Notes: generated by a model from the letters alone, not told the origin. Counted from the stretch's first letter, positions 45,041 to 57,309 are shown. The stretch is DNA of 64,000 nt from Sclerodactyla briareus (GCA_026419785.1 JAODTK010005681.1:124001-188000), one strand, 5' to 3'. Numbers and translations: made by a program.

Positions 45041-48000
45041 CTTGGTTAGAAACGTATATTAGGGCAATAACAAAGAGGTTCTGTTAATTACAGTGGAAGT
45101 CAAACTAAGTTTCAGTCAGCTTTGGATCATCGTGTTTTTACAGGGGTTCAGGCTCTACCTTTGTTGTCTCGAGATGACCTCGAACCGACCTCCAAAGCAT
45201 ATTGACACATGTACATAGGTGAACACCAAATCCAATCCATCAAGCAAGGTTGGGGTAAGTGTGTTTGCAAGCCACAATTGACCAAAATATGAATTGTTAT
45301 CAATTCCTTTATTATTCAGTCAGTACCAGTAGTTCCCTGCTTCTTCAACGGGAATGCCTTCTTCAGGTAATGGGCAGAGTTGAAGCCCCCTCCCACACTC
45401 CAGCAATGGAGGCTGATCGTGAAACACAAATGTAGCACACGAACTAATACGACGCTGAGAGTGACCTAATCCGTTTACCGAACTTCATTGATTAGTGTGT
45501 CTAACATTCGTGTCATAGCCACACGATTGATGGTCTGAATGATCAACTGATAACCACTCTTTAACAAACAAGAATACAAGCAATATGTGACAACAATAGG
45601 AGACGCTCTGTGTGGTAGTGAAATCAGCACTTATAGCTATCAACAACAAGGAAGCAAACACATATGTGACAATAAGGGGTTCTGTAATGAAATCCAGCGC
45701 TAGACAGTTTCATAGAACCAACATGTGGCTGTGGGCACACTCCTATCTAGGGCAGCAAAATGTTTGATAGAGCATGGTTCAAAATGCCAAAAAAAGCCTT
45801 TCCCCCTCCCTTGCTTACCCCTGCTCAGATGGAAGCAAGATTGAAGAATGTGAGAATATGAGCTGGGCAGGTTTTGTGAAACAAGTGTAGAATTGATCGA
45901 TCATTGAGAGAATGAGTCTGCTACCTTAATAGTTTGTTAGTAAGATATGTACCCTTTCAACATGATTAGCAGTCGCTTTCTACTGAAATGTCAATAACTG
46001 AGTTGGCAGCCTCTAAGGGGTATAAACTGCCTCTTTAGTTCATTTCAACCTTAAATAGCCTTTGATGACATGACGGTTCCATGTGAAAGTTAATGTTGCT
46101 TTGGGCACCTCTCTCAAAAATATGACCAGAAAACGTTAGTAGCTGGAAGTTTTTTTTCCTCATGAGTGACCTGATAGACCTTTGATGACTGATATAGTTA
46201 TTATGAATAATGTTCCCCCCTCGATGATACGCACTATGGTCCGAAAATTCAGCCATAATCGCACACGTCTTTGAGGTTTGTTGCAGAAATGCATTATTTG
46301 CTGTAATAAGATTACACCATCATCCCAATGCTTATGCCCAAAGGTTTCGAAACCGATTGACACACTCGCACACATTGACGTTTTCTATTTTCTTTTTCTC
46401 CTGTACTCTCAAATAGGCACGTTACGTTAAGACTGACTTTACCTTTGACCTCGTCATTAGATGTGTTTGTTCTACTGAATCCAAAATATAACCATGAAAG
46501 TTTCTACGAACACCCTAACTAAACATATTTTCGATCGTTATGTGTCCTTCTCAACCGACCTCTGAAAATTTGCGTAATTTAAGCAAATTAGTCACATTCA
46601 CTGGTTTTCAGTGGCAATTGGACTACTTAATTGCAAATTAGTCCCATTAAATGAATCTGGTGACCTCGTCTCCTCCGCGTAAATTTATTGGGACTATAAA
46701 TAAACCACCAAGTTCTGAAAATCCAACAAACGTTAAAATCAAATCGCATAAATTATGGCATTAGACTACTTTATTTATTAGCACATATGATGGATCTAAG
46801 AACTCTACATCAGTTCATCTACACGTCATAGTTGTTATATCGCTGACTGCATCATCACCAATCCATCTACTGACAAGGAATGTTTTGTACACCTACTTTC
46901 TGGGCCAATTTTTAATGAATATCAAATGTTTGCAAATTAGAACGGTCTTTTGGGGCGAAAGTGGATGCACCGTATGAAAATTCAGCATGACGACTTCCAC
47001 GGTTTAGGACATATCGGACTCTCCACAAACGACACATTCGGCGACAGACATAAATACAGACAGACACATACGCACACAAAGTGCCTCACTTCGTCTCTCC
47101 TTAAACAAAGGTCGGCGAGCACAAAATGACCAACCCCGTCCACATTCCGCATAAGATTTACACACTATTTCCAACTCGATAGAACATGTGAAGCTTCAGT
47201 ATGAGATCAGGTGGATCGAGTTATCGTGCTTACACAAGCCAGACGTCTTAGACAAACACACATAATCAGCGTGACTACAAGGATTTCCTCTACTTTCGTC
47301 AAGGAATACAAATGTTCCTAATGCTATATTGCATTTTTTGCAGAACGAACCTTCGAAATGGATATATTCAATCGTAAACCATTCCTTTCGCTGATCGATG
47401 GGTACAACCTTTTACTTGCATCATAAACTTAAATTGATTACAACTTCATTCATTCCCATTTCGTGCTGGTACTTTTATTGATAATAACCACAATAGGATC
47501 CATACAAGTTGCTGCTATGTTAGTATGATACCCCCCCCCCCTCCCCCCCCCCCCTACCAAACAAGCACTTCACACACACACCATACCCACGCATTACACG
47601 CATACCACACACTCCAATATGCCAACGCGGTTTACAACACGAATTAATGCTGTTCCAAACACTCTCCGTAAAACTCTCACCAGCAGTTACGGGTATGACC
47701 GTTTTGCATATTGTGCTAACCATTTTACTTCAATTTTCATTCAAGAAGCCACGCTTGTCTTCCTGGTGGAGAAATTTTCGACAGGAAGATTAACGGATTG
47801 TAGTATTCGATTTACGCACCATTAGTTTTTTTGCGAATTGACTCCTGTAGGCCTACATTCCGTCCTACATTTGGGTCGTGACAGTATGTGCCCCTCATCA
47901 TTTGTTTCTCGACCAAATATATTCCAACTACGATTCACTTGTTCTAAGTTCAAAGTTTCTTTGTTTTTTCAGTGTGTCACTGTCTTTTTAGAGCCGTTCG

Positions 48001-50100
48001 CTTCACACTTGCTTTGAGTTGCAAAACCGGTTAATATGAGGAAGCCGTCTGGCAACCCCATAGGCTAATCGACGCTGCTGTTGGCGGGACATCACTGCAA
48101 TAGTCCTTCCCAATGTGGCTCAGAACTGATTCGAAATTGACATATCATAATAGGGACAGAAAATATCCAATAGGCTGTTTTCCTTAGACGCACGTCCACC
48201 TTGTTGTATTAATATGGGAGGCAACGTTGTCTCGAACACCCGCGAATAATGGACTGATCTGTTTGCAATAACAATCGTCCCCCTGTAATATCGGAACGAA
48301 TTTTGCATCGACTTCATTATAGTGGACGATATTTACCGTATTGTGATATACCGAACAATACCGATCGCTGGGCGAGGCCCCTACGGTGATAGATCATTCA
48401 TGAATATTGTGAGGCGAGCCCCCTTCATAAGTACCTGATCGAAGCCAAAAATGTTCTTCAAGAGATACTTCTGAGTACCAACTGCCTGGCTCATTCAAAA
48501 CAATGTTGGCACAATTCTTGATTATTTTTCTTTATTTGACTTCCGTGCTTCCTTGTCAAGCCTTGGTAGTCACTTTTTTAATCACCTTGTTTTTTTAAAA
48601 CGTTCACATGGTTCCGTTGATATTTTCTATTGTTCCAACGACAAAAGATATTCCGTGATTCTTCTCCTCCTTCAAAAGGTCACGGATTGTGTTTTTATTC
48701 TAGCAACAATGTCCACGCGTTCAATGCTACTTGGCCTTTCACGGATTAAATTGTTTGTTACCCTTTATTAAAACTACATTTGTACAGGCAGAATAACATT
48801 AGTCAAATATTTTTAGTTCAATTATGGTACAACAAATGAATTATTTTTTTTTTTGTCCGACCTCACAGTGTTTGTGCAATCTTTATGTGTATGGCGGAAC
48901 TCGCTTTCATTACCGAGCGACGACCGCGGCCATCAGATAGGCCTATCCGCCCAGTATCATGTCTATTAGCATAACGGTACACAACATTTTACATTTTTTG
49001 TAGACCTTTTTTCCGAAACATTGTTGGCGACAGTTTTACTACACAACAATGCTTCACACTAATGTTATCTGTTTCTTCTTCTTCTTCAGAAAATAACGTA
49101 ACAACGCTTGCTGAAGTGTGAGGTATGAATCTATATTCCCACTCCTCTGACAACTGCATTGCTGATAGTAACACGGAATGCGCATTGCGGGCTCGGCTGT
49201 TAAGTATCATTGAGTTGCCTCATTCTGCTATTTCCTTGCAAACACGTAATGTTATATTGCTTGTTTTGATCTACCTATCCCGGCAAACAAACCAAACACC
49301 GGCAACCAGTATTGAAGACGTTATTGGATACCACTGTATAATGATATGTGAAACGAAGTTGCAGTACTCAACGGGAACGAGAACAATCAAACTGGTAACC
49401 ATTGTAGCATTCGTTATCATCATTCACGATGTGAAATTGGCATAGAACTGCGTTTCGATCCCCCAACCGGCGTGAAGACATATCCCATGCAGTGCTTGGG
49501 TGGTGCAGGCGTCCACACGTTATCTAGAAAGCTCAATGTTATAGTTACTGTCAATACGCTTAGCGCGCATAGCCTTTGCGCACCTCTTAGCATTATTTTT
49601 TCTTATTGATAACGCCGGGCCCGAATCCATAAATTATTTTCGAACTCTAACAAAGGGAACAGAAGCGAATCTATGTAATACAAACCACCAATCACGAAAC
49701 ACTCCAGTGGAGATGCACTTCACTGGGTGGCGCCACAGTTTTTCAAATACCCATTGATACAACAAACTCCTCGACGCAACCTACCAATGGCACTCTGGGT
49801 AGTTCTACCATAGTGGTTCGAAACAAAGCCTTCCGTTAGTTTACTGTTAAAACTTCCATTTGGTAACAACGGTTATTATGCTGTATTCGTACAGGTAAAT
49901 ATTCAGCTGCTCTCCCACATCTCTTCAAGGCCTTTCGACGGACAATGGTCCATTTCCTACTTTCACTCTCGTTTTATCCTAATGACGCCTTACGCGTGTT
50001 TGTTTGAATGCGAAACCCTTGTCCCTTATAATGGAGGCGTGACTATGTAATGAATGTCTGCCGAATTCTCGACTCATTATTGTATTATACTTCCGTTTAT
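45040..50100. other. Upstream region of the pseudokinase gene, no clear exon
   Basis: Extracellular exons of the receptor should lie here or further left. The ORF at 49125-49445 has hydrophobic stretches (NVILLVLIYL; IKLVTIVAFVIIIH) that could be a membrane helix, but splice sites are not convincing. 46.4-47.1 kb looks like a dispersed repeat (GACAGACACATACGCACAC). A mixed C run lies at 47530-47553. Confidence 0.4.
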
Positions 50101-50102
50101 AG

Positions 50103-50235
50103 AACGTGCAGTGACGAAAAGAAACCAATCATAGTTGCCATCGTGAAAACTAGTGGGATTTTCGACTACTGGAATCTACCTACGTCAACCAAGAAACACT
50201 GAAGACCACGCAATGCTTCGCTAAAACATTGTCAG
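50103..50235 (+). CDS. Pseudokinase exon: glycine loop and beta-3 (VAxK position)
   Basis: The acceptor is a pyrimidine-rich tract ending in TATAG and the donor is CAG/GTAAAC. The first part reads in one frame to TSGIFDYW, which fits the glycine-rich loop but keeps only one of the three glycines. A one-base shift then gives [25 protein letters not shown] matches the VAVKTL strand, so the ATP-anchoring Lys is present here. The exon ends in the first base of a Gly codon. The frame break inside the exon is directly visible. A near-duplicate of its 3' part lies about 200 bp downstream. Confidence 0.6.
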
Positions 50236-53200
50236 GTAAACAAGTTGTAATGCATAGGTTGCATGACAATGATGCCGATACTAATGGGCATTCACTACTG
50301 AGCACAAATATACTAATATACTAAAATGCATTGTCTTATTGTTATCCTTTTGAAAAGTAGTGCCCATGCTCGAATCTACTAATTGTTACTTTATGTCACA
50401 GAGAAACCACGCAAATGTTTTGCTGAAATGTTGTCGGGTGAAATATTATAGATCTAATGTCACCCGTTTCATACTTTATGTGTAGCACATTGCAGTATAT
50501 GGTTCTGTAACAGAAACCAATATGCATGTTCTATCCTGCCGCCCTCGCGTACCTATATTGGTCCGATGGAGAAGCACGACAAACAACGTAATGTTATAAC
50601 TAAAATCATTTGAAGTATTGTAGCCCCTATTCGTCATCATCCAAGCCATTCCAAAATGGATTATTATACAACGGGCGATATTCCAGTACACAGGTAACAT
50701 ATTTGACAGTAACTATGATAAGGTGAGGCTTTTAATGCACTTGTCACATTCACAGAAGTAAAGTCGTTATCATTATTAGTTTTTTTTCTTTCGAAACATA
50801 TCCTTTAGGGTACTGCGATTATGGTGGAAGCAAGCACGTTTCAGACTCTTGCGAAGAAATTGAGATCGCTGGAAGATCATCGAAGCCTCTTGAGGATAAT
50901 CTGCATTCAGTCGATGATCGTGAGTGACTACAAACACTGACCTAGTAATACCACATAGAGTATTAATAAAAAGCATTTTCGTTTGTTACTCATTACTTTA
51001 CAATGCAAGGAGGAGGTAAGGAAGAATGTAGGGGTAAGATGGGGGGGGGGGGGGGGTCAGCTTTGGGGGGGAGCAAGAATGTAGCCTGATAAGAAACGGC
51101 ACATCGAACCAAACCTTGTGTCGTGTGTCTTCGGATAGCACCACGTGAAGGTTATGTTTATGTGTTCCGTTCAATATCCTAAAAGACCGTAAACATCACA
51201 GACGATGAAGAAAAATACCGAGCGCCCGAAGTCAAAAAACCGATTATCAAGCATAGGATGACTGGTCAATTAGCTACCTACCCCCAAATAGTTGCTTAAC
51301 CAGCAGGGGCGCCCTGCATATATACATTGACAATTGACTTATATACTCGATTGCACCCCGCGATATATTACCCATCAAGTCACGATTTCCATAATGGTGT
51401 GCACAATTACTCCGAAAAAAAACTTGGCTCTATCATTCGACAATTGTGGAAACCTACAGGGAAAGTTATTGTTCCAATGTTTCATCATCATCCTCAATCA
51501 TCACACCTTTGTTCCCTCGAATATATGGGGCCCCGGTGATCAGTTTCTTTTTCTTTTCTATTTGATAAGTTTTCATTCTTCATATTTACTATAATTTTTA
51601 CTCCAGCTCAGCCCTTTCACACTGAGGTTTTACCAAGTAAATGGATAACTACTGTAAATGCTATTGGAATGCTCAGGAATTATCATCTTACCCAACACTA
51701 TTTTCTGTTGTGCATTATCATACATAATCCTCCGTATTTGTGCCCCATACTCGTATCACATTCGTGGTTACGTTAATATTATCGGCTGGACAGATATGCA
51801 ATGATGACGTTGATATTTCTTATTTCTAGTCACACTCCGTATACATGCCGTTTCAAGCAGTATCAGCGCAAATCATCTCTTCTACTACCAACAATGACCA
51901 ACCATAAGTACTGTCAATGGTAAACCCCAGAACAACATGGGATGTATAATTACGTCTAAAAGCTCAACACATCCCATGCCCATCCCATATAATATTTTGC
52001 CCGTTCTATTTCAGTACCATACTCAGTTTTTTTTTTATGAGTACATGAGTGTGGTCTCTGAGAGATTTTATTATGAGACACTACCAGGAGGAGGCGAGAC
52101 ATTCCTACGCATTCGCGGGAAGTGGGGGGAATGATTTTGGACGATTGGAGCAAATGGCGAAACAGCAAGCGGAACTCGTCTACTTCGCATCTAGTATCGC
52201 CAGTGGAATGAAGTTCATTTGTTCCCAAAAGGTAGGAGGACTGCTGTTAAAACAATATCTGATAAAACCATTTATTATGAGAAGAATTGAACCGCTTCAT
52301 CGACACACAGGACAACTGCGTCTTCAAATTATTAGACAGTACAAGCATTCAACTGAAGTGTACGTACACTTCTTTCCAGTTCATGACTCATACAAGATAT
52401 CAATTGCCTCAGAAGAGATTATCAGGCTAGATAAATTTCACAGTTTGTGATATACAGATTTGTAGTTACCGCTGATGCACTGCAAAATGATTACAGCACA
52501 GTGGAGGGGGTAAATTATAACATAGTCATTCTATGGAAAGATCTGTGCATCTAGCTCGCGTGAAATAGCAGAGTGGTATCAATGGAACGTTGCAAGCAAA
52601 CCGTTCCGAATCCAGCAGTCACCCGTACGATTTTCCCTAAGTGCTGTACTTGCAGTTGCGATGGTGAGGTCATCGGTCTTCACTTCACAAGTCTCGTCGG
52701 CCATGATCTTCCGCGCCTCCAGGTCCCGAGGACGGGGTCGGATCCTGGAGTTCACTGAACGTTCTCTCGGAGGGACATGGAATGGCAATCCCTTGATGAG
52801 CCTTGGACTTAGCCTCGTTAACCCGTTAAATCAAGTCAAGTCCAACTCATTATTCACGCTGTCAAAGACTGTGCCGGCGATTCGCATGATTCCTAGGAAA
52901 CTGGTGTCTTTTCTTTTTCACGTCGAGAGATTTCCTCGATAGCCATATAAATATGCAAACGATGGGCAAACATTGTTTCTTGAATGTGTGCCACTAGTTC
53001 ATGCAGCCCCATCTATCCTTGAAATATCGAAGCAATTCAAAGAAAATGATTCGTGGTCGTTGATTCACTTAGACCTACATTATTTGGCCTACTAAACTCC
53101 AAATATAACATCCAGAGAACTGATGTTCTTCGAGTATGGGCCATGAAATCATGTTCACACCGTGTAACCATTGTGGGTATTCTTGTTCCCGGAGTTTTTT

Positions 53201-53902
53201 GGAAGTTTTGCAGAAAATATCATCCTTTTTCCTATAGTTGAGTCATCCCGATCCGTCTCAAGAAGGTGATGATCTCGGAGGACTGTGAGTGTAAGCTCTA
53301 TGATATATACCCGACTGAAAGCGCCATGACAAAGGGGTTTAAGAACTATGAAAAAGGTAAGTTTGACATGAAATAGTGATACTGCGCCACTAACATCAAG
53401 GCAGAAACACGTCGATACAATGATTCAGTTTGAAACATGATTATGTCACACCGGTTCATTTGAGATGTGTATGAATTCCTGACAACAACGAAACTCCAAT
53501 ACAGCAGAGCCTAGTCGAGAGTCAGTTTAATGGACACACCGGAATAACAATGAGTGCGAATGAAAACTATGGCTCATGAAATAACCCATAACGAATTATG
53601 GTCTGAAACATCATGAAGTGTGCTGTTTGTGCATGAGGTGGTTATTAAACATGCCTCTGATAACGTACGTATGTTGAGAACTTATTCAGGCTTTTTATAA
53701 CTAATTGATCGATCAACTACACAGAACTGATCAGCCTTATTGCACAACAGTTGGTTCGCAGTTTGGCGCAATTCCTTTCCAACCCCTCAGGACCACCCAC
53801 CAATCGCTTGGTTGGCTCCCGAGACCGTGTTCCTGCAGGACTATACACCGGCCAGTGATATCTGGGGATTTGCCGTTAATACGTGGGAGATATTCTCCCT
53901 AG
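50103..53902 (+). CDS. RTK-like pseudokinase gene, partial (gene-level entry)
   Basis: Exons at 50103-50235, possibly 50351-50437, 50809-50919, possibly 51460-51535, 52050-52231, 53238-53356 and 53791-53902 line up in order with a receptor-type tyrosine kinase domain: glycine loop and beta-3, alpha-C, hinge, alpha-D/E, catalytic and activation loops, then APE and alpha-F. The SDxWxFxVxxWEIFSLG block is of tyrosine-kinase type. Catalytic signatures are lost: HRD is HPD, the catalytic-loop Asn is Lys and DFG is DIY, so phosphotransfer is unlikely and a scaffold or decoy role is inferred. Exons for the extracellular part, the transmembrane helix and the last kinase helices (G to I) were not found. 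Several exons or junctions need a one- or two-base shift, so this is either a pseudogene or an unpolished assembly. The closest named receptor family is not recognised. Confidence refers to the kinase-fold assignment. Confidence 0.75.
50351..50437 (+). CDS. Second copy of the beta-3 exon (duplicate or relic)
   Basis: This aligns with the 3' half of the preceding exon, sharing GAATCTAC, then ACCACGCAA.TG and the TTGTC(A/G)G/GT donor. It encodes [11 protein letters not shown], with Glu where the other copy has the ATP-binding Lys. No clear pyrimidine-rich acceptor is seen and the upstream frame contains a stop. It could be an alternative (mutually exclusive) exon or a dead duplication. Confidence 0.45.
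50809..50919 (+). CDS. Pseudokinase exon: alpha-C helix to beta-4
   Basis: The acceptor is TATCCTTTAG and the donor ATC/GTGAGT. All 37 codons are open. [18 protein letters not shown] followed by LLRIICIQS matches the RTK pattern REASxMxxLxHPNIVRLLGVC, so the alpha-C Glu that pairs with the beta-3 Lys appears to be kept. Joining to the previous exon needs one base fewer in the GGG at the acceptor, consistent with a homopolymer error. Confidence 0.7.
51460..51535 (+). CDS. Possible hinge exon (beta-5, LEYM)
   Basis: A CTACAG acceptor and a CCCG/GTGATC donor bound 76 bases. The frame ends in LEYMGPR, which resembles the kinase hinge (VxEYxxxG). It lies exactly where a beta-5/hinge exon is needed, since the next exon starts with the SLRDF that follows the hinge. 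The upstream residues do not match well and the phases do not fit without an indel, so this is tentative. Confidence 0.35.
52050..52231 (+). CDS. Pseudokinase exon: alpha-D, short kinase insert, alpha-E
   Basis: Reading from the acceptor at about 52049 gives WSLRDF, the typical RTK alpha-D start (GNLRDFL). A Ser/Gly-rich insert of about 25 residues (around GSGGNDFG) follows, then [20 protein letters not shown], the alpha-E helix just before the catalytic loop. The donor AAG/GTAGGA is in phase 0. The open frame carries on past the donor into unrelated residues, so the exon end is set by homology and the GT. The short insert is like those of several RTK families but does not identify one. Confidence 0.8.
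53238..53356 (+). CDS. Pseudokinase exon: catalytic loop and activation loop (HPD, DIY)
   Basis: The acceptor is CCTTTTTCCTATAG and the donor AAAAAG/GTAAGT. The exon opens LSHPD in phase 0. Two bases appear to be missing, after which the next frame reads [19 protein letters not shown]. Aligned with [23 protein letters not shown], the Arg of HRD is Pro, the Mg-binding Asn is Lys, and Phe-Gly of DFG are Ile-Tyr while the Asp is kept. The rest, [15 protein letters not shown], is activation-loop sequence. The motif losses point to a pseudokinase whether or not the frameshift is an assembly error. Confidence 0.75.
53791..53902 (+). CDS. Pseudokinase exon: P+1 loop, APE motif, alpha-F
   Basis: The acceptor is CCTTTCCAACCCCTCAG and the donor CCTAG/GTGAGT. 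All codons are open. [14 protein letters not shown] gives the P+1 loop and APE motif, and [17 protein letters not shown] is the alpha-F block diagnostic of tyrosine kinases (SDVWSFGVLLWEIFTLG). Ala replaces the usual Gly of SFGV. The exon ends in phase 1. No following exon with the expected PYP/CW/RP helices was found before the next repeats. Confidence 0.88.
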
Positions 53903-56300
53903 GTGAGTTCAGGTTTAGAAACTGCCCGTTGTTGTTGTTGTTGTTTGTTTTTTTTTCCGTTGTTTTTTTTTTTCTCTCGATGATATAATTAACGAGCCCA
54001 CAGATCGACCATACTCAAGGCTCAGCATGGGGGTCAGCCCTGGCCTACTGCACTTTATTGTCTCGCGAATCCTCACCCATGTACACGGAATGGAAAGGCA
54101 ATGTCCTCTGTGACGGTACCTTAATGTCCGGTTTTCGTTAGGCATGCTCAAAACTGCGAGTAGAAAGGGCAAAACAGTAGGCAGATGTGTGCGGCTATTC
54201 TCAGGTGTGACGTGATACTCGAGATAGTGAGGACGGCGTCAGTTCCATTTTCTGATTCCTCAACCACAATAGCGAGCATCTAGGTAAAGAGTTGAATTTG
54301 GCGCTGGTGGACCTTTTCTTTTGTGTTGGGTTGTTCTCGGGTGAGACTACTCTCCTAATGAGTAATGACGATGTACCACACTATACAGAAGCGGGCCATA
54401 GATTAAATGACTCTGCCTATAAGCTATTGTCACGTTGTTATCGATGATATCATACGATCACTATGGTAATTATACCGGAGGTAAATCCCCACTTAAACAT
54501 GAACAGAATAACGCACAGTAAATTCTGCACAATGATTTCTCTCTAGACTCCTTTAGACAAAATAGCAAATTCTATACTTGGACAAGACAGTTACGAATCC
54601 CGCCATACGGCTAAATCAGTAAGATCACCAGCGAATAGGGAGAATTTGCTCTGCTCAGTTTCTAAAGAAGCTGGTGTATTTCCAAACGATCAAATGAAAC
54701 ATCGAGTATCGGCCTCATAATTCAACTGTGGGCGTTTTCTCCTCGTTCGGCATGCACACTAGTAACAAAAGTACCTAATTTTAACGCACACATTTGTTTG
54801 GTAAGTCGCGATCACACGGACTGTATTATCCTTATTACGATTTGCATGTTAAATTGTTGTATCGACTGCCCGGTATATGAACATATGGACGTGCTAAAGA
54901 ATAGAAAATAAAATGCAGCTGCCAATTATTGTTATTTGTTAATTGTTAACAGTGAAACAAGCAGGTGTTTTTCCTTCTCCTCTGCTATGTAAACTTCAAT
55001 ACAGCATTAAATTTTTACAAGGTTTTTATAATATATAACTATGGAGATATCGACAATTGAAGACCTTGCACTCGAAATAACTCGTTTAATAGTTCAATTT
55101 AGGTACACAAACACATTATTACCATATTGCATAACGAGCTGATTTTTAAATCTTTCTTCGAAGATGGTGAAGAATTAAACTTTTCCATCAGAGTCTAATG
55201 GTTCAAGGATGTGGACCAGTTAGTAGCGAATGTGTTGCGTTTTGGAACTGTCCTGTGGGTATGGGTGACGTTGGTAATGTATATTACGTGATAATTGAGT
55301 ATGGTACGCGAGAGAGTTGGTAGAGTAATTAGTTGTTAGAGAAGTTTGGAAGGAAACCTATATTTAATGAAGGAACGACTCCAAGTGATATCAGTACAAA
55401 TTAAAAAATTGGAATGAGAGAATAGAAATACTAAAATAGAAAAATACATCATAGACTATCTATCTATACTATCTATCTCTCATCTATCTATATATCTATC
55501 TATCTATCGACGCCTGTGTCCACCCGCATCGCCATCCTCGCTCATCATCCCAAAAATTGGTTTCTAACGCATCATAGTTGTTGGAAGCAATACATTCGTT
55601 TGATACTCGAACGCATTTGTGGTTTGTGATTCCTCTAGAATCCTCATTATTCATAAATCCTTTATTCGTTTTTGATTAGCCGAGGGGAGGTTAATCGAGA
55701 CCAGTATCGTTTCACCGAGGATAGGGTGCTTTGTCGTATTTTGTTCTTATTATAATCTGATTTTTTTTTTAGAGCTGGTGAGCAGCATAAGTTCCTATGC
55801 ACCAGCCAGCACCAAGTGACTTGGAATACACATAATAAACTCTTTTTAATAGTTGCTAATTGTGATAATTGTGTGGTCACTTCACTGGTCGTGGCAACCA
55901 TCCAATGATCATGAGCCACACTGACACTAGACGCCTAAACAAAATAATAACTGCAAGTTTACACATTCCTGAAGGCCGTCAGGATTGAACTCACGAGCCG
56001 CAGTTTTAAGCCTCCATGGTCCTGATATTATTTATTGAGGGTTAATAAAACACTACGGTGGGGGTTTCGTTCCCGAATTAAAAATGCAGAAAAATGTGCA
56101 GAGAAAAAAGCTGGCGACTGGACTGACTGAATAATGGTTCATAATTAATCTTGATTAGACAAAGAGTCCCAAAACCTTATTTGAACTTGACTATCTAGTG
56201 AGTATCACTTCTGTGATGTCTGAATTGGAGAGGACCACGCTCAATAATACACCAACCCCCCCCCTACCATTTGTGTCTGTACCAAGGCCATGACTGAGTA
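53903..56300. other. Expected site of the missing kinase C-lobe exons; none found
   Basis: This follows the alpha-F exon. It contains T-rich and CTAT repeats and AT-rich intron-like sequence. No PYP, CW or RP(T/S)F motif of kinase helices G-I was found in any frame. Confidence 0.45.
55449..55508. repeat. CTAT tetranucleotide microsatellite
   Basis: Imperfect CTAT/TATC repeats, including CTATCTATCTATC near 55495-55508. Confidence 0.9.
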
Positions 56301-56309
56301 CTGCGGTAG

Positions 56310-56344
56310 ATGCGAGAATATATATAATATATATATATATTATC

Positions 56345-56376
<32 letters not shown>

Positions 56377-56502
56377 ATTCTATATATATATTATATATAT
56401 TATAGATATTATTATATATATATATATCATATATATCTATATCTATATATCTCATATATATAGATAATCTATATCTATATATATAATATATATATATCTA
56501 AA
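56310..56502. repeat. TA-rich microsatellite with GATA/TATC interruptions
   Basis: Almost 200 bases consist of TA runs broken by TATC/GATA words. The sequence is highly self-complementary and prone to length change and mis-assembly. Confidence 0.95.
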
Positions 56503-56504
56503 TG

Positions 56505-56800
56505 ATATCTGACATTTTATACAGCGGTAGACGCAACGCAGACTCAAGCGCTCTTTACAATTTACCCTGTTCATTGGGAAAACAAGTCACCCTACTTCGA
56601 CAATCCGGAGAAGTATATGGCAAGCAGCATGAATCAGCCCGGTGTGCTCAGGTTCCTCACTGGTTACCATTCGCACCTGGGTGGAGGTGAGGGCAATGGA
56701 GGTGAAGTATCTTGCCTAGAAACATACCGTTGTGGGGCTCGGAAACCCACGATCATTTGGATACCGGTCCTCCCTAACCGCTAGGGCTAGGCCATCAATT
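56505..56800 (+). mobile_element. Short interspersed repeat (SINE-like)
   Basis: The segment runs from a CAGCGGTAGACGCAACGCAG start through GCGCTCTTTACAATTTACC, AGCACCTGGGTGGAG-like text and GAAGTATCTTGCC, to GGCTCGGAAACCCACGATC and CCGCTAGGGCTAGGCC. The pattern, ending in a text resembling a reversed tRNA-like head, is familiar from dispersed invertebrate short repeats. Recognition is from memory of the pattern. It sits directly beside a long TA tract. Confidence 0.45.
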
Positions 56801-57309
56801 GAAACCCCCCCCCCCTCCCTTCTTCCCCAGTGAATTTACCTTTTTTAAAGCAACAGTCATACTAAGCTAGGCTATAGCGAGTATAGGCTAGCTAAGTTAG
56901 GCCTCATGACATTGAACTTCACATTGAATGCTACAGTACTAGTAAGAATGAATACTGTTTGAAAAAAAAAAATGGGAAGGTAACCTTAACTTTCACCCTC
57001 TCCTGAGCCCAGGAGCACGACTGTCAACCAGGATACACCACCCTCCGTTTCAACAACCAACTCAGCATTGCATCTGATTTACATAAGCGAACCCCCCAGT
57101 GATGTTGCGAATGTTAGCCAGACAATCTAAACATACTGTCACTGGAATATATAAACTCCATATCATAATAGTCTGGAAATATTTTGAAGAGAAAAAATAC
57201 ATGAGTGGATCCGGATGAGGAGGCTAAAACATCCAATCGGCCCAAAACGAGGGGGCGAAAACAATATGGGACTTTAGCTTGGTTAGTTTTAGTGAGGAAG
57301 GGTCTCAGG

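Noticed and set aside
56264-56455. Ile/Tyr-rich 63-codon ORF on the minus strand
   Set aside because: It is a translation of the TA microsatellite.
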